From: Lachancea thermotolerans CBS 6340
Lineage: Eukaryota > Ascomycota > Saccharomycetes > Saccharomycetales > Saccharomycetaceae
Length of the DNA stretch: 64,000 bases
Assembly: GCF_000142805.1 (NCBI RefSeq)
Contig: NC_013082.1
Location: 992,001-1,056,000 of the forward strand
Reading direction: 5' to 3'
In this document: in pieces, positions 44,968 to 54,385 of the stretch
Position numbering within the stretch: the stretch's first letter is position 1
Layout of the letters: every line of letters starts with the position of its first letter
The notes under the pieces: model-generated
Databases searched by the model: none
Seen by the model: only the letters and a program-made list of their open reading frames with translations
Told to the model about the DNA's origin: nothing
Program-made: the position numbers and the translations under genes

Positions 44968-45896
44968 ACCCTTAAACTCAAATAAATTATGCGATGCGTA
45001 GTATTAATAAGGGGGTGGCTGTCAATCCATACAATCTGAGAGTCCCTCCACTTCTTTATATTTATTGATACACTTTTGGGATCCAGCAATCAATAGTAGG
45101 ACACTGTATTGTAGACAAACTAACGTGAAAGCTTCACAAGGTTATGAACGCTTTTGGACTTGCGAACTATGTTGGAGCCGGAGCATTGATAAATCCTGGA
45201 TCAACTCAGCACCTGAAACCCGCGGGCAACCAAAAACCCCGCCATGGAAAGGGAAAGTGGCAAGAGAGCTCCATCCATCCGGTTAAAGATGGCGGTTAGG
45301 TATCATAGTTTTTGGATAAGGTAAGAAGTCCTCTGTATCCGAAAGTCACATGCGCAGTAACAGGTTTTTTGGCTCATTGGATAGAAAGTGACCGAGGTCG
45401 TTATACAGAAACCTGACATCTGCGCAAGATACTGGCACTACGCTGCAGACCCTAGGAAGTTCCTCTACTTCAAAATTATCTCCGCTTCCCGAAAAAAAAC
45501 TGGGTACCGTAGTTTTCTTCACAGACCAAAGTCACCATGGGACCGACCGATGGAAGTAGTATCATATTAAGCCTAACTGCCTCGCCGAGTCAATTTCGCA
45601 TGCTACCACGGTTCAAATGCGAGGTATACCTTGTTCAAAGGTCACCTTATTTGCGATGATATATTTGCCGGCCTTTGACTACTCTCATAATTGACTTTGA
45701 AATGTCGAATCCGGCTCCAGAAGGATTGCGGGGCTAGGGCTCCGCTCGAACTGCTTAGCCGCACCTGACTCCTGGTTGTATTACCTCCGGCATCATTACC
45801 ATATTTATGTGACGTCCCCTATGACGAAATTCTGGGCATGTGATATTTTAAGACTACTGATTGCAATTTCACTCTTACTACTTCAACAATTAGTTA
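44968..45896. other. Intergenic region between DUF1963 gene and tRNA-Pro
   Basis: About 930 bp. An ATG-initiated ORF of 51 codons at 45144-45299 (MNAFGLANYVGAGALINPGS at its start) has a protein-like composition and may be a remnant; no family is recognised. The rest has no convincing ORF, repeat or RNA gene. Confidence 0.35.
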
Positions 45897-46006
45897 GGGC
45901 GTGTGGTCTAGTGGTATGATTCTCGCTTTGGGCGAAGTTCGAGTTACACTTGAGCTACAAATCACAAGCATGCGAGAGGCCCTGGGTTCAATTCCCAGCT
46001 CGCCCC
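45897..46006 (+). tRNA. tRNA-Pro (anticodon UGG), with 38-nt intron
   Basis: Starts GGGCGTGTGGTCTAGTGGTA, anticodon TGG at 45929-45931 in the loop TTTGGGT, intron 45933-45970 directly after position 37, then TGCGAGAGGCCCTGGGTTC to the end CGCCCC. The mature 72 nt are the same as S. cerevisiae tRNA-Pro(UGG) wherever I could compare. The intron sequence differs from that of S. cerevisiae. A TTTTTTTT terminator follows at 46013-46020, inside the last codons of SPO11 on the other strand. Confidence 0.97.
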
Positions 46007-47154
46007 TACTTATTTTTTTTGGAAAAATAGCTTGCGAAATCAGAATTGGAAACAGAATTCATTTCCGCTTTTTTCGAGTAGAATAGCTGCCGCTGTAACT
46101 CTTGCGTAAGCATGCGCTTGTTTTTGCCCGATAACTCTAATTCTGCTGTCCTTTGAAGGAGCTTCATTGCAAAATTGACGTCTCGTATTTTCAAATTTAG
46201 CAGTTGGAGGCCCCGCGTTGATAGTCGGTCATGTAGAAGTTCCTGGATCAAGACCCCCTTGTAACAAAGTCTGGGGCATTTTTCAACCGATTTCTCACAG
46301 TTTTGGATATACTTCAAGGCAATATCGATCCCATAAGGGTCGCTGTCAGTGTACACCTCGAATGCAACGCTTGGAGGGCAACTCAGCATGAGCTTATCAA
46401 GGAAGTGTCTTGTACGCCAATCTGGGTAACCTTTTCCTGTAACAATTAAAGCATTTGCACTGACTAGAATGTTGTCAACAAGGGTGTTGAAAACGGCATC
46501 TTTCTCCAGCACTACTACGCGGTCTATTTCGCTCCATATACCTGTGAAACTCGTATTAGCATCCATGAAGGGTATTAAAGATTTTTGGCGTTTCATAATC
46601 ATGCTGTTGCCATGGTGTAGATCAATCGGGGTGAAACATAACCCCTTCTGGGCTGCGACAACTCGGAGCATATCGCGGTGTGGCAGCTCGAATGCCTTCG
46701 AAATAGCATTCAGCCACTCAGTAACAGTCCTTTGGTTTTTGTAAAGTTCAACGTTCAAGTAAAACACATCCCTTATGGTGCACGTTTCCTTTAAGTCCAG
46801 CTGCCTTTGCACGCGTTTCATCAAAGATATCAAGATTGCCGTTTTATCTGCTGAAACCCCAGTGACCCTTTCGAAGCCATAAAATGGAAACCGCATTGGC
46901 TGTTTGACTTGTTTGCCGCAGAGACCGAGTACAACGTTTAGAGGCTCTCTATGCTGCTCGATAGCGTTCTTCATCAGAGATAACAATGTTGATATTTCTG
47001 AGCTCAGTTCCTCTGAATTGTCAGGTTTAGTTAGTCTGATTTCCCTCACACATGGCGTCAGCGCCTCCGTTAATTGTCTTCTTGTGCTTGCCTGTTTACC
47101 TTGTATGAGGTCATGTAGCGACTCCCTCAACTTAACGTTAGCCTGAACGCCCAT
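46006..47154 (-). CDS. SPO11: SPO11, meiotic double-strand break transesterase
   Basis: Topo VI-A-like protein that makes meiotic DNA double-strand breaks. It has 382 residues (S. cerevisiae 398). The catalytic tyrosine lies in IRDVFYLNVELY (Tyr132 by my count), matching Tyr135 of S. cerevisiae. The TOPRIM acid residues are in VVLEKDAVFNTLV and the DSD of VYTDSDPYGIDIA, and TGKGYPDWRTRHFL is the family signature. Its stop codon (46006-46008) overlaps the last base of tRNA-Pro on the other strand, and its final KKNK codons are the tRNA terminator read backwards. It neighbours AIM17 as in S. cerevisiae YHL022C-YHL021C. Confidence 0.95.
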   Translation of the reverse strand: MGVQANVKLRESLHDLIQGKQASTRRQLTEALTPCVREIRLTKPDNSEELSSEISTLLSLMKNAIEQHREPLNVVLGLCGKQVKQPMRFPFYGFERVTGVSADKTAILISLMKRVQRQLDLKETCTIRDVFYLNVELYKNQRTVTEWLNAISKAFELPHRDMLRVVAAQKGLCFTPIDLHHGNSMIMKRQKSLIPFMDANTSFTGIWSEIDRVVVLEKDAVFNTLVDNILVSANALIVTGKGYPDWRTRHFLDKLMLSCPPSVAFEVYTDSDPYGIDIALKYIQNCEKSVEKCPRLCYKGVLIQELLHDRLSTRGLQLLNLKIRDVNFAMKLLQRTAELELSGKNKRMLTQELQRQLFYSKKAEMNSVSNSDFASYFSKKNK

Positions 47155-47315
47155 CGTTTCTCTCTTTTCCTCCTTCGTGTTGGGCGGCTACAAATATTAT
47201 GTTTGTCATTCCGTCCTGAATTTCCTTAATGTAACTCATAACAATAATTTTGATTACACAGAAACTTTCAGCTCAAATAAACAACCGGCTATTCTAACTT
47301 ACAAGCCTAGAAGTT

Positions 47316-48731
47316 CTAGTTTTTGGTGAGCGATTCATCACCCGTTTTGATAAGATGTAAAAGCCTGCTTTTTACGGCATCGTCATCGAGATAGCACCCT
47401 TGGAGCCACCGCTCACCGCTAAATGCAGCCCGCCCATGTAGTATACGTCTATTATCAAATATCACGCAGGTGTTCTCTGGAAGCTTGAGCCTAAACTGGT
47501 TTTGGGGCATTTTGACGAATTTCTCAAACTGCGCGAGTCCGCGTAGAAATTCCTTAAAAATAAGCCTCTGTGTCATTTTCCCACTTGGGGTTGAGATATC
47601 ATGATCCTTAGGTTTCTCCCATATCCCAAAATCGAACGGAGCCTGAAACATTGGAGAGTAGCTTATTTCTTTAATCCGCGAAGCAAAGCTTGAAAGTGCA
47701 AGGTTCTCCGCAGTTGCCTCGTTTTCAACAACCAACGGGCGAGAGTTATAGTAGCGTTTGTCGTCCCGCTGGTAGCAGTAGTTGATTGGGACTTGAGTCA
47801 GAGCTTCGTAGGCATCTGCATGGGTATCGTGGACGTATCTCGCAGCGTTGAACGCATCCGAAAAGTAGCTCATCCCCGCTTCACCTTCTCCGGGGGGGTT
47901 TTTTAAAGCATGCAAGATCTGCCATCCAGGGGCGCTGTCAAGGTACAGTAGATCCTGATGGAGCGGGAGCGCAACATTGGTGTATGCGATATTCTCTGCG
48001 TCTGGCTTATTGACAACATCAAACGTCTCCCCGTAAAAAGTCCGTCTAATGGGGCCGATACGCTCAGCTACTTTTTTGACAAGGCTTTCAGAAGATGTCT
48101 GATGGTCGGGAAAATCTGTTATGAATGAGATCCCAAACTTGCGCATGTTCACGAGGGTTCTGTACAGCGCTCTGTCACTATGAGGGTCCATAAACGAATC
48201 ATAAGACGTTGAGAGAAGGGACTTTATGTTTTGTTTCAAAAGCGCCTGATCCCATAGCACCGGTGTGTAAGGACTTGACTTTAGGTCAGAAGAATGTCCT
48301 GAATAGCGATTTAAAAAGGCGAGTGGGTATAAGTATTTATCACCATCCCCCCACTCAATATGGAGACCCTTTTTGTCTTCTGAAATATCTACCCGCTGTG
48401 GAATTGTCGATGCGGGGTTCAGTACCAGCTGTCCGGTTGTAAATAGCTTTTGGCCTGATGAAGGGTCTACCGATTTCCTGCTGCCTGAGGAATCTCTTAA
48501 GAAGAGGTTGCTAAATGACACAGTTGTAGGCTTGCCTTCTTTTGAGTTGGTATAGGTAACTGTTGTTGACTCCTTGTTGAACATAGTCTTAAGAATAGAA
48601 CTAGGGGCGCTGCCCCCGAAGGACTCGCCCGGCCCTAGTGAAGCAGACAGCCTGCTATTCAATCTTCTGAAGACGCTGCTTTGGATCTTCATACTTCTGC
48701 TTCCTTTGGTCCACCAAAGTGACACATTCAC
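47316..48731 (-). CDS. AIM17: AIM17, mitochondrial gamma-butyrobetaine-hydroxylase-like dioxygenase
   Basis: An Fe(II)/2-oxoglutarate-dependent dioxygenase of the TauD/gamma-butyrobetaine hydroxylase family, ortholog of YHL021C (465 aa), found in mitochondria; its substrate is unknown. It has 471 residues from the first ATG; a second ATG (MKIQSSVFRRLNSRLSASLG) 13 codons later would start a good mitochondrial presequence. An N-terminal DUF971-type part is followed by the dioxygenase. The metal ligands are HxD in LPLHQDLLYLDSAPGWQILH and the late His in FDNRRILHGRAAF. It is divergent from PET127 over 276 bp. Confidence 0.93.
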   Translation of the reverse strand: MNVSLWWTKGSRSMKIQSSVFRRLNSRLSASLGPGESFGGSAPSSILKTMFNKESTTVTYTNSKEGKPTTVSFSNLFLRDSSGSRKSVDPSSGQKLFTTGQLVLNPASTIPQRVDISEDKKGLHIEWGDGDKYLYPLAFLNRYSGHSSDLKSSPYTPVLWDQALLKQNIKSLLSTSYDSFMDPHSDRALYRTLVNMRKFGISFITDFPDHQTSSESLVKKVAERIGPIRRTFYGETFDVVNKPDAENIAYTNVALPLHQDLLYLDSAPGWQILHALKNPPGEGEAGMSYFSDAFNAARYVHDTHADAYEALTQVPINYCYQRDDKRYYNSRPLVVENEATAENLALSSFASRIKEISYSPMFQAPFDFGIWEKPKDHDISTPSGKMTQRLIFKEFLRGLAQFEKFVKMPQNQFRLKLPENTCVIFDNRRILHGRAAFSGERWLQGCYLDDDAVKSRLLHLIKTGDESLTKN

Positions 48732-49007
48732 CGGGCGGGATCCTACTCTACTCTTTTATACGTCAGGGTCGTCGTCCTAGGGGGGACGAAATATGAAAAG
48801 TGGTCTTATCAATTAGCGGCTTTGGTAGCCCGATCCTAATGAAACTCAAGAAATGTGGGGTATTAAAGATTGCTACTCGACAGCCACCCAGTGCTAGCTT
48901 TTATCGATTCTGTTATGAGAAGAGCGAGGCGATTGTTGTTTGCAATGTAATTTATGAGCTGTGCATCTTGAATTTCAATACAAAACTACAGGTTGACAGG
49001 AAAGGGT

Positions 49008-51299
49008 ATGCTGAGCCCAAGCCGCTGCCTTACGCTACACCGATGCCGTTTCAATACGAGTGTTTCGTTGGCTAACCTGAAAGGTTTCAGTACAGACAGT
49101 GGCGGGGAAGTGGGCAAGGAACTGGAACACGCTTTGAACCTCTCTAATGAGATTAGCAAAACGAGCGAACAAAAGTTGCATTCAACTCAGGCCGGCGAAG
49201 ACCAGGAGGCTACGAGAACAAAGGCTAGCGGAAAGGCCAGCCTCAAGTATGTTAAGGAAGTTGACCGGATGTTAAATCGCGAACGCGGCCCAACTCGAAG
49301 CCAAGGACAGAGGATCCTGGAGACGGCAAACAAAATCCTACAGCGAAAAGAGGGCTCGGCCAAAACTTTCAAAGCACAGTTCTGCGTGCAGCCGTCCGGG
49401 ATAAGCTTCGAGCCAATCAAGGCGACAGGTGGAGCTGATGCGAAGCCCCCAAAGCTATGTCATGAGCTGGACCGAGTTTTGTTCCAACCCATGAACTTTC
49501 ACAACCTTCAGGATGCTCGATCTGGCACCTACAACTTCAGTAAGTGGCTTGAAAACATTATAAAGGTTGACGACTTCGATTTCGAAGCCGTGTCCGAGTT
49601 TGTAACGGCATCCAAAGATAAAAAAATGCTGGAGCTGACACAAGATCACAACAAAAGATACTATTCCTCCACTAGCTCTATGACGGGCATCCTTTCACAC
49701 ATGCATTTTCTCATTTCCAATTTCAGGAAAACAAACATGTCCATGATTTCCAAGCACTTCGCGGAGCGCTCTGCGGGCTTTACCTGGGGCGCGCAGCTGC
49801 CAGCTGTTGTCATAATGAAACGCATGAAACAAGAAAAGGAGGTTTACTCAATAGACTCTGACAAGTCTTCTGATCGTGAACTCATTTTATCACTCTTAGG
49901 GCATGCTCTTGAGACTGTCTTAACTACTGAGGAAAAACAATTTAAGCAGGTTTACGACAAATCGTCAAGAACTGATGCCTCTGTCCGAACTCCACCGGCA
50001 GGAAGCTACCACTATGCTAAGATTCAAGACTTTGTGCTCAGGTCTCAATTGGATGCGTACCATGATAAGCTGCCCGGAACAGGCGTGTTTGATCTCAAAA
50101 CAAGAGCAGTAGCGGCTGTAAGACACGACATTGCATATGTCGAGAAAAATGATAATTATACCGGATACCAAATTCAACAAACGCTCGGAAAATTCGAATC
50201 GTTCGAAAGAGAACTCTTTGAGCTGATAAGGAGCACCATGCTCAAATACTCACTACAGGCCCGCATTGGTTGCATGGACGGCATATTTGTTGCTTACCAC
50301 AATATATCAAAAATGTTTGGCTTCCAGTATCTCCCTTTTGAGGAGATGGATCATATTTTGCATAGCTATAAATGCCGATCGTTCGAAAACGTGCTTGAAG
50401 GCCGAAGCGAAGCCTTCAAGGCAATATTCGGAGAAGAGGATTTTATAGTCAAACATGACTATGCGAATTTCGAACGAAAAATATCATCTGCAATCGCTGA
50501 CAGCGAGTTCAAGATTTCGATGTCTGTGCTTAACAATTTGCTGCGGTTAGTCGAGTCTGAGCTCCCCGACAAATCCTACTCTTGTAGGTTGGTATTCAAA
50601 GCTGAAAAAAAGAGGGTATTTGACAAAAGCGGCAATTCACGTAAGGTTCCAGTGCTTAATGTCATAGTGGCACCTTTGACAGAGGAACAGACCAACGAAT
50701 TTCAGAACACAGACCTGAGAAAAGAATGCCTACAAGATAATGGTAAAACCAACAATTACATACAAAGAATGCGCCAGCTCAATGAAAAGACAGCAAAAAC
50801 ACTTATTGGCTTTGAAGTTTTTGTCGAGCATGAAGTTCAGCATCACCCAGACACTATAAAGCAGCCCCGTTTTGCTGACAAGAAGTCAACGGTGTTAGAC
50901 GAAAAGGCAAAAAGGTTCGTCAAGGCAGCAACTCAAAAGAACTACTATGAGGATCTTGCTGAGTGGAAACACGTTCAATTCTTTCACCCACTAGACATCT
51001 TGAAGTGGAAGCCTAAGTTTGAAGTGAATCAAATAACTAATGAGGACAAGTTAAGGAAATTGTATCTTGCATACTTAGATGACAGGCTCTCCGCATTGAG
51101 AGGGCAAAGCACGTCGGATAAGCCACCGAAGGCTTCGCGGGACATCATATCCGAACGCATCAAAAATTTCATGTCAGGAGAGAGTGCAAGCAACGGAGAG
51201 AGAGGCGCCACTGCTGACAAGACAGAAGTCTCACAGCTTCAGGCGGTTTTACGTGCATATTCGAAAAAAGGAGAGCTCGCTGTGAAGCACTCTAAATAA
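49008..51299 (+). CDS. PET127: PET127, mitochondrial RNA processing protein
   Basis: Mitochondrial protein involved in 5' trimming and stability of mitochondrial mRNAs, partner of the RNA polymerase/degradosome. The first ATG is 49008 (MLSPSRCLTLHRCRFNTSVS), a basic presequence-like start, giving 763 residues (S. cerevisiae 800). The Pet127 domain is visible from about residue 150 (LDRVLFQPMNFHNLQDARSG, then GFTWGAQLPAVVIMKRMKQE, then FVLRSQLDAYHDKLPGTGVF with the catalytic-like acidic residues, and FDLKTRAVAAVRHDIA). The PD-(D/E)XK-like layout has been suggested for this family. In S. cerevisiae it neighbours ERP4. Confidence 0.94.
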   Translation: MLSPSRCLTLHRCRFNTSVSLANLKGFSTDSGGEVGKELEHALNLSNEISKTSEQKLHSTQAGEDQEATRTKASGKASLKYVKEVDRMLNRERGPTRSQGQRILETANKILQRKEGSAKTFKAQFCVQPSGISFEPIKATGGADAKPPKLCHELDRVLFQPMNFHNLQDARSGTYNFSKWLENIIKVDDFDFEAVSEFVTASKDKKMLELTQDHNKRYYSSTSSMTGILSHMHFLISNFRKTNMSMISKHFAERSAGFTWGAQLPAVVIMKRMKQEKEVYSIDSDKSSDRELILSLLGHALETVLTTEEKQFKQVYDKSSRTDASVRTPPAGSYHYAKIQDFVLRSQLDAYHDKLPGTGVFDLKTRAVAAVRHDIAYVEKNDNYTGYQIQQTLGKFESFERELFELIRSTMLKYSLQARIGCMDGIFVAYHNISKMFGFQYLPFEEMDHILHSYKCRSFENVLEGRSEAFKAIFGEEDFIVKHDYANFERKISSAIADSEFKISMSVLNNLLRLVESELPDKSYSCRLVFKAEKKRVFDKSGNSRKVPVLNVIVAPLTEEQTNEFQNTDLRKECLQDNGKTNNYIQRMRQLNEKTAKTLIGFEVFVEHEVQHHPDTIKQPRFADKKSTVLDEKAKRFVKAATQKNYYEDLAEWKHVQFFHPLDILKWKPKFEVNQITNEDKLRKLYLAYLDDRLSALRGQSTSDKPPKASRDIISERIKNFMSGESASNGERGATADKTEVSQLQAVLRAYSKKGELAVKHSK

Positions 51300-51383
51300 A
51301 CATATGCATGGGAGACCTCAAAGTTGACCAACTACATATTTACAAACGCTTAATGTACAATTGAATAATTTTGTCCGATAAAT

Positions 51384-52409
51384 TCAAGTTGAAGCTGAAT
51401 CAAAAGTCTTCAACTCAACTTCCTCGTTCTGTGGAACTGCTATTGTGTTCGGATAGTAGAACCTGTAGTAGACGTACTGGAAGGCGATATAAAAATCGAG
51501 GGACATTTGAAACAAGGCGAAAAACAGAAACAAAGCGGATATATTGTTGGCGCCGAACACGAGATAGCTGATTTTCACCACGTCTCCACACAACCAACTT
51601 ACTAGAAGTATCAGCTTGAATCCTTGGGTAGACTTGAGCTTGTTCAAAATAGAGATTTGTGGCAGTGGCAGGAGGGATTCGATCAAAAGTCCGAGAGAGC
51701 CAATGGTGGAGCCGATCCACTGGGCCAAGGAGTCCCAGTTCATTACTTTTGCGGCAAAGAGCGTGATCGTGATCTGTGCAGTTGAAAAGTAGGCCAGGAA
51801 AAGCCAGAACCTCGAATTTTCGTTCCACTGCCAGAAAGACCTGAATCTTCGATAGCTTGGATCGAAGAACTTGAGAAACTTGTAGACCAGGACCAGCAAG
51901 ATTTTATATGCGAAGTCGAAGAAACTTTTGTATGAGAGTGATTTGATGAGGAGCCTCCAATCTGGACCGAAAGGATTGAGAGGGAAGTATTCGAGCCAAA
52001 CGTCGTGCAGAAGCTGCGTGAGAGGCTCGACCGGCTCGAGATTTTCGTATTTGTATTCTTCGGGCCGGTAACGCAAGCTCGTGTGTAAAAGTATGAGCTG
52101 GATGAATATCATCACGAGCGACTGTCTGAGCAATGTTATGTCGTAAGGAGTAATGAGGTAGTAGGAGATTCTGAGGATGCTTGCCAGCAGCATCGTGGCG
52201 CAGATGTCAATGGAAAACCCAAGCGCGGTTTTGGATTTCTTAATGCTGAGAACAGTGGTGCCGTAGGATATAAGCGGCGTAAAGCAGATCATGTTGTTCA
52301 GCACAAACTGCATAGTCAGCCATTCTGGGATGTAGAACTGGTCAATGCGAGGAAAGTACGATCCTGAACCCGGGTTGTTTCCCGGGACGTTTACGTCTTC
52401 TGCTGCCAT
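51384..52409 (-). CDS. ANY1: ANY1 (CFS1), PQ-loop membrane protein antagonising flippases
   Basis: A 341-residue multi-span protein of the PQ-loop family; S. cerevisiae Any1 (YMR010W) counters Neo1 and Drs2 phospholipid flippases and localises to Golgi and endosomes. The two PQ-loop-like repeats are seen at MICFTPLISYGTTVLSIKKS (about 40) and LLPLPQISILNKLKSTQGF (about 250). About seven hydrophobic segments are visible. Next to ADI1 (YMR009W) as in S. cerevisiae, which supports orthology. Confidence 0.92.
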   Translation of the reverse strand: MAAEDVNVPGNNPGSGSYFPRIDQFYIPEWLTMQFVLNNMICFTPLISYGTTVLSIKKSKTALGFSIDICATMLLASILRISYYLITPYDITLLRQSLVMIFIQLILLHTSLRYRPEEYKYENLEPVEPLTQLLHDVWLEYFPLNPFGPDWRLLIKSLSYKSFFDFAYKILLVLVYKFLKFFDPSYRRFRSFWQWNENSRFWLFLAYFSTAQITITLFAAKVMNWDSLAQWIGSTIGSLGLLIESLLPLPQISILNKLKSTQGFKLILLVSWLCGDVVKISYLVFGANNISALFLFFALFQMSLDFYIAFQYVYYRFYYPNTIAVPQNEEVELKTFDSAST

Positions 52410-52688
52410 CTTGATGTGTGAGTGGTAGCTGAACGTAGTTGCAAAAGCGTTCGGGTCTCTATAACTCTGACCGATGGACTACTTTTGCGACTTTGTCCCC
52501 AGAGTGGTCTTTGATGATTATTTTACTGGATAATATTTTTATCACTGCGCCAATGGCTTTCTGACACCTTTTCATGCACAAAACATAAACACAGGAACTA
52601 TGAACGAGGCTCGGCGCACTTCGACGCCGGTAGGCACGAACTCGAGTTAAAATCAAAGGTATATGAATATATAAACTAGACCGAAAGC

Positions 52689-53219
52689 CTACTTGCTGGC
52701 CTGTACGGAAGACAGGTATTCGCGGCGGATGGGGAAGCCGTCAGCGTCGGGCCGGCTGTGTGCGATCCACTTTGGCTCGTCCTGGAATAGACGCACGGCA
52801 GCGACGTAGTTGTCAGTCGTGAGTGTAAAGCGGTGGTAGATGCCGGCGGGCAGGATAAGCAGATCCCCAGGAACTAGCTTGCAGCGGACCCAGCGATCGT
52901 CGGGCTCGTTGCGCACGTCAAAGTAGCCCTCGCCGTCTATTATATACCGGATCTCCTCGTCTTCATGTAGATGCTCGGTGTAGAAGGTCCGCAGCTTTGG
53001 CAGCAGCTGGTCGCCCAGCGTCTCGCTGGACATGCGCACGGTGTCTCTATTCTTGTAGCCCCGTTCCAGAGCGACTTTGTCCATCTCCGCCTCGGTCGGG
53101 CAATGCTTGTATATGACCCCGATATTCGCGAGCTGCTCCAGGGAGAGCGCCTCGCCAGAGTTGTGAGGCTCTCTGAAGTCGACCGAGTCGTCGTTGTCGT
53201 GATAGTACGCTTCCACCAT
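52689..53219 (-). CDS. ADI1: ADI1, acireductone dioxygenase (methionine salvage)
   Basis: A 176-residue cupin enzyme that oxidises acireductone to the keto acid precursor of methionine in the methylthioadenosine salvage pathway. Metal ligands are His83, His85 and Glu89 in TEHLHEDEEIRY and His129 in PAGIYHRFTL. Length matches S. cerevisiae Adi1 (179). GC content is higher than in ANY1. It is on the same strand as ANY1, with 279 bp between. Confidence 0.97.
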   Translation of the reverse strand: MVEAYYHDNDDSVDFREPHNSGEALSLEQLANIGVIYKHCPTEAEMDKVALERGYKNRDTVRMSSETLGDQLLPKLRTFYTEHLHEDEEIRYIIDGEGYFDVRNEPDDRWVRCKLVPGDLLILPAGIYHRFTLTTDNYVAAVRLFQDEPKWIAHSRPDADGFPIRREYLSSVQASK

Positions 53220-53448
53220 GCTTGGATCTTCAAAAAGTGACGAAGAGGAAGTTTAGAGTCCTTTTCCGTGGAAACTATATGAATGTGGCTTTATACGCTG
53301 CTATCCCCACGCAGGACAAAGGCAACTAAGGAGAGGCTAGATTGCAGGCGAGCGCAGCAAGACATCAGAGAGAGGATGTTTTTGAGCCGGTAGCCACACT
53401 GTGATCCCGTGCTCACTGTAAGTGAAGACTGAGAAAAACAAAAATATC

Positions 53449-53520
53449 TAGCGCTGCTAGGTTTCGATCCTAGGACATCAGGGTTATGAGCCCTGCGCGC
53501 TTCCACTGCGCCACAGCGCT
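53449..53520 (-). tRNA. Initiator tRNA-Met (anticodon CAU)
   Basis: The transcript begins AGCGCTGTGGCGCAGTGGAA. The anticodon stem GGG/CCC with loop around CAT (CAGGGCTCATAACCCTG) and the T loop with A54 (GGATCGAAACC) are initiator features, as is the A1-U72 acceptor pair. It matches S. cerevisiae tRNA-iMet at almost all positions. A T-rich terminator (ATTTTTGTTTTTC) follows on the minus strand. Confidence 0.96.
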
Positions 53521-54154
53521 ACTAGATGTTATTCAGACTGAAACGTGCGTATATGTAATTTCTCGAACATAATGTGATCTTTATAGGGCGGATCCTTGAC
53601 GCAGAATCGCCAATCATATATGCAGAACCTGCTCCATTGGAGAAACGCGCCCGTGTTATGCCGCATAGGCACTGCTACTGCGCGCTATGGACCATTGCGG
53701 CTTCTTCGAGGGCGGGGCTTGGCCTTCGCTTCAGCCTCCCTCGAGAAGTCTATATATCACGCGTCACGGAATGCCAAGTCTTGTGTTTTTGGCGCCCCCA
53801 GGCAATCCTTCCTTCCTAAAATACCCTGCCACGCACAGCTCAAGCGGTTTACTACCATCCGCGAAGCCACATCGCCAAGGGACCTTTGAGGTGGCTAGTC
53901 GCTAGACTAATGAGTCGCACTTAATAGTTACCACGGCGACTTCTTAGCTGTTCCAGGCTTTTGTTGCCGTAAAAGTCGCCTGAGTCATCGCTGCTAGAGC
54001 ACTCTAGTCGTTAGGTGGCTCAATTGGCTTTCTCGTGACCACGAAAGGAATAACGCTTCCATGCATGGCACTTTAGTCACTCCCAGGAACACCAGGCTTT
54101 GGGATACCCTTGCCTTAGAACCGCTATAATCTCATGCATAGAACAACAAGTAAA
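53521..54154. other. Intergenic region between tRNA-iMet and tRNA-Thr
   Basis: About 630 bp. Overlapping short plus-strand ORFs (53574-53905) in all three frames carry no recognisable domain. A Gcn4-type TGAGTCA lies near 53982, and CTAGAG-CA-CTCTAG forms a short palindrome near 53993-54006. I saw no clear LTR. Confidence 0.4.
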
Positions 54155-54227
54155 GCTTCTATGGCCAAGTTGGTAAGGCGCCACACTAGTAATGTGGAGA
54201 TCATCAGTTCAAATCTGGTTGGAAGCA
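54155..54227 (+). tRNA. tRNA-Thr (anticodon AGU)
   Basis: A 73-nt intronless cloverleaf: GCTTCTATGGCCAAGTTGGT at the start, anticodon loop CTAGTAA (AGT), T arm CCAG... reading TCAGTTCAAATCTGG, and end GGAAGCA. It is nearly identical to S. cerevisiae tRNA-Thr(AGU). A TTTTTATTT terminator follows directly. Confidence 0.96.
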
Positions 54228-54385
54228 TTTTTATTTGAATGTTTATTTTGAGCATTTCCTTTTTTGGTCTCGATGCTGTTTATTTTTGCCGTACGGTCCA
54301 TAAATCCTTCGAAAGAAGAGCCTTGCAGCGTTTTCAATGTTTAGGTTGAAACCATAGACACTTAGCCACACACAAAGCAAACACA

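Noticed and set aside
53521-54154. Solo LTR near tRNA genes
   Set aside because: I looked for TG...CA ends and target-site repeats around the tRNA genes and found none that I could support.
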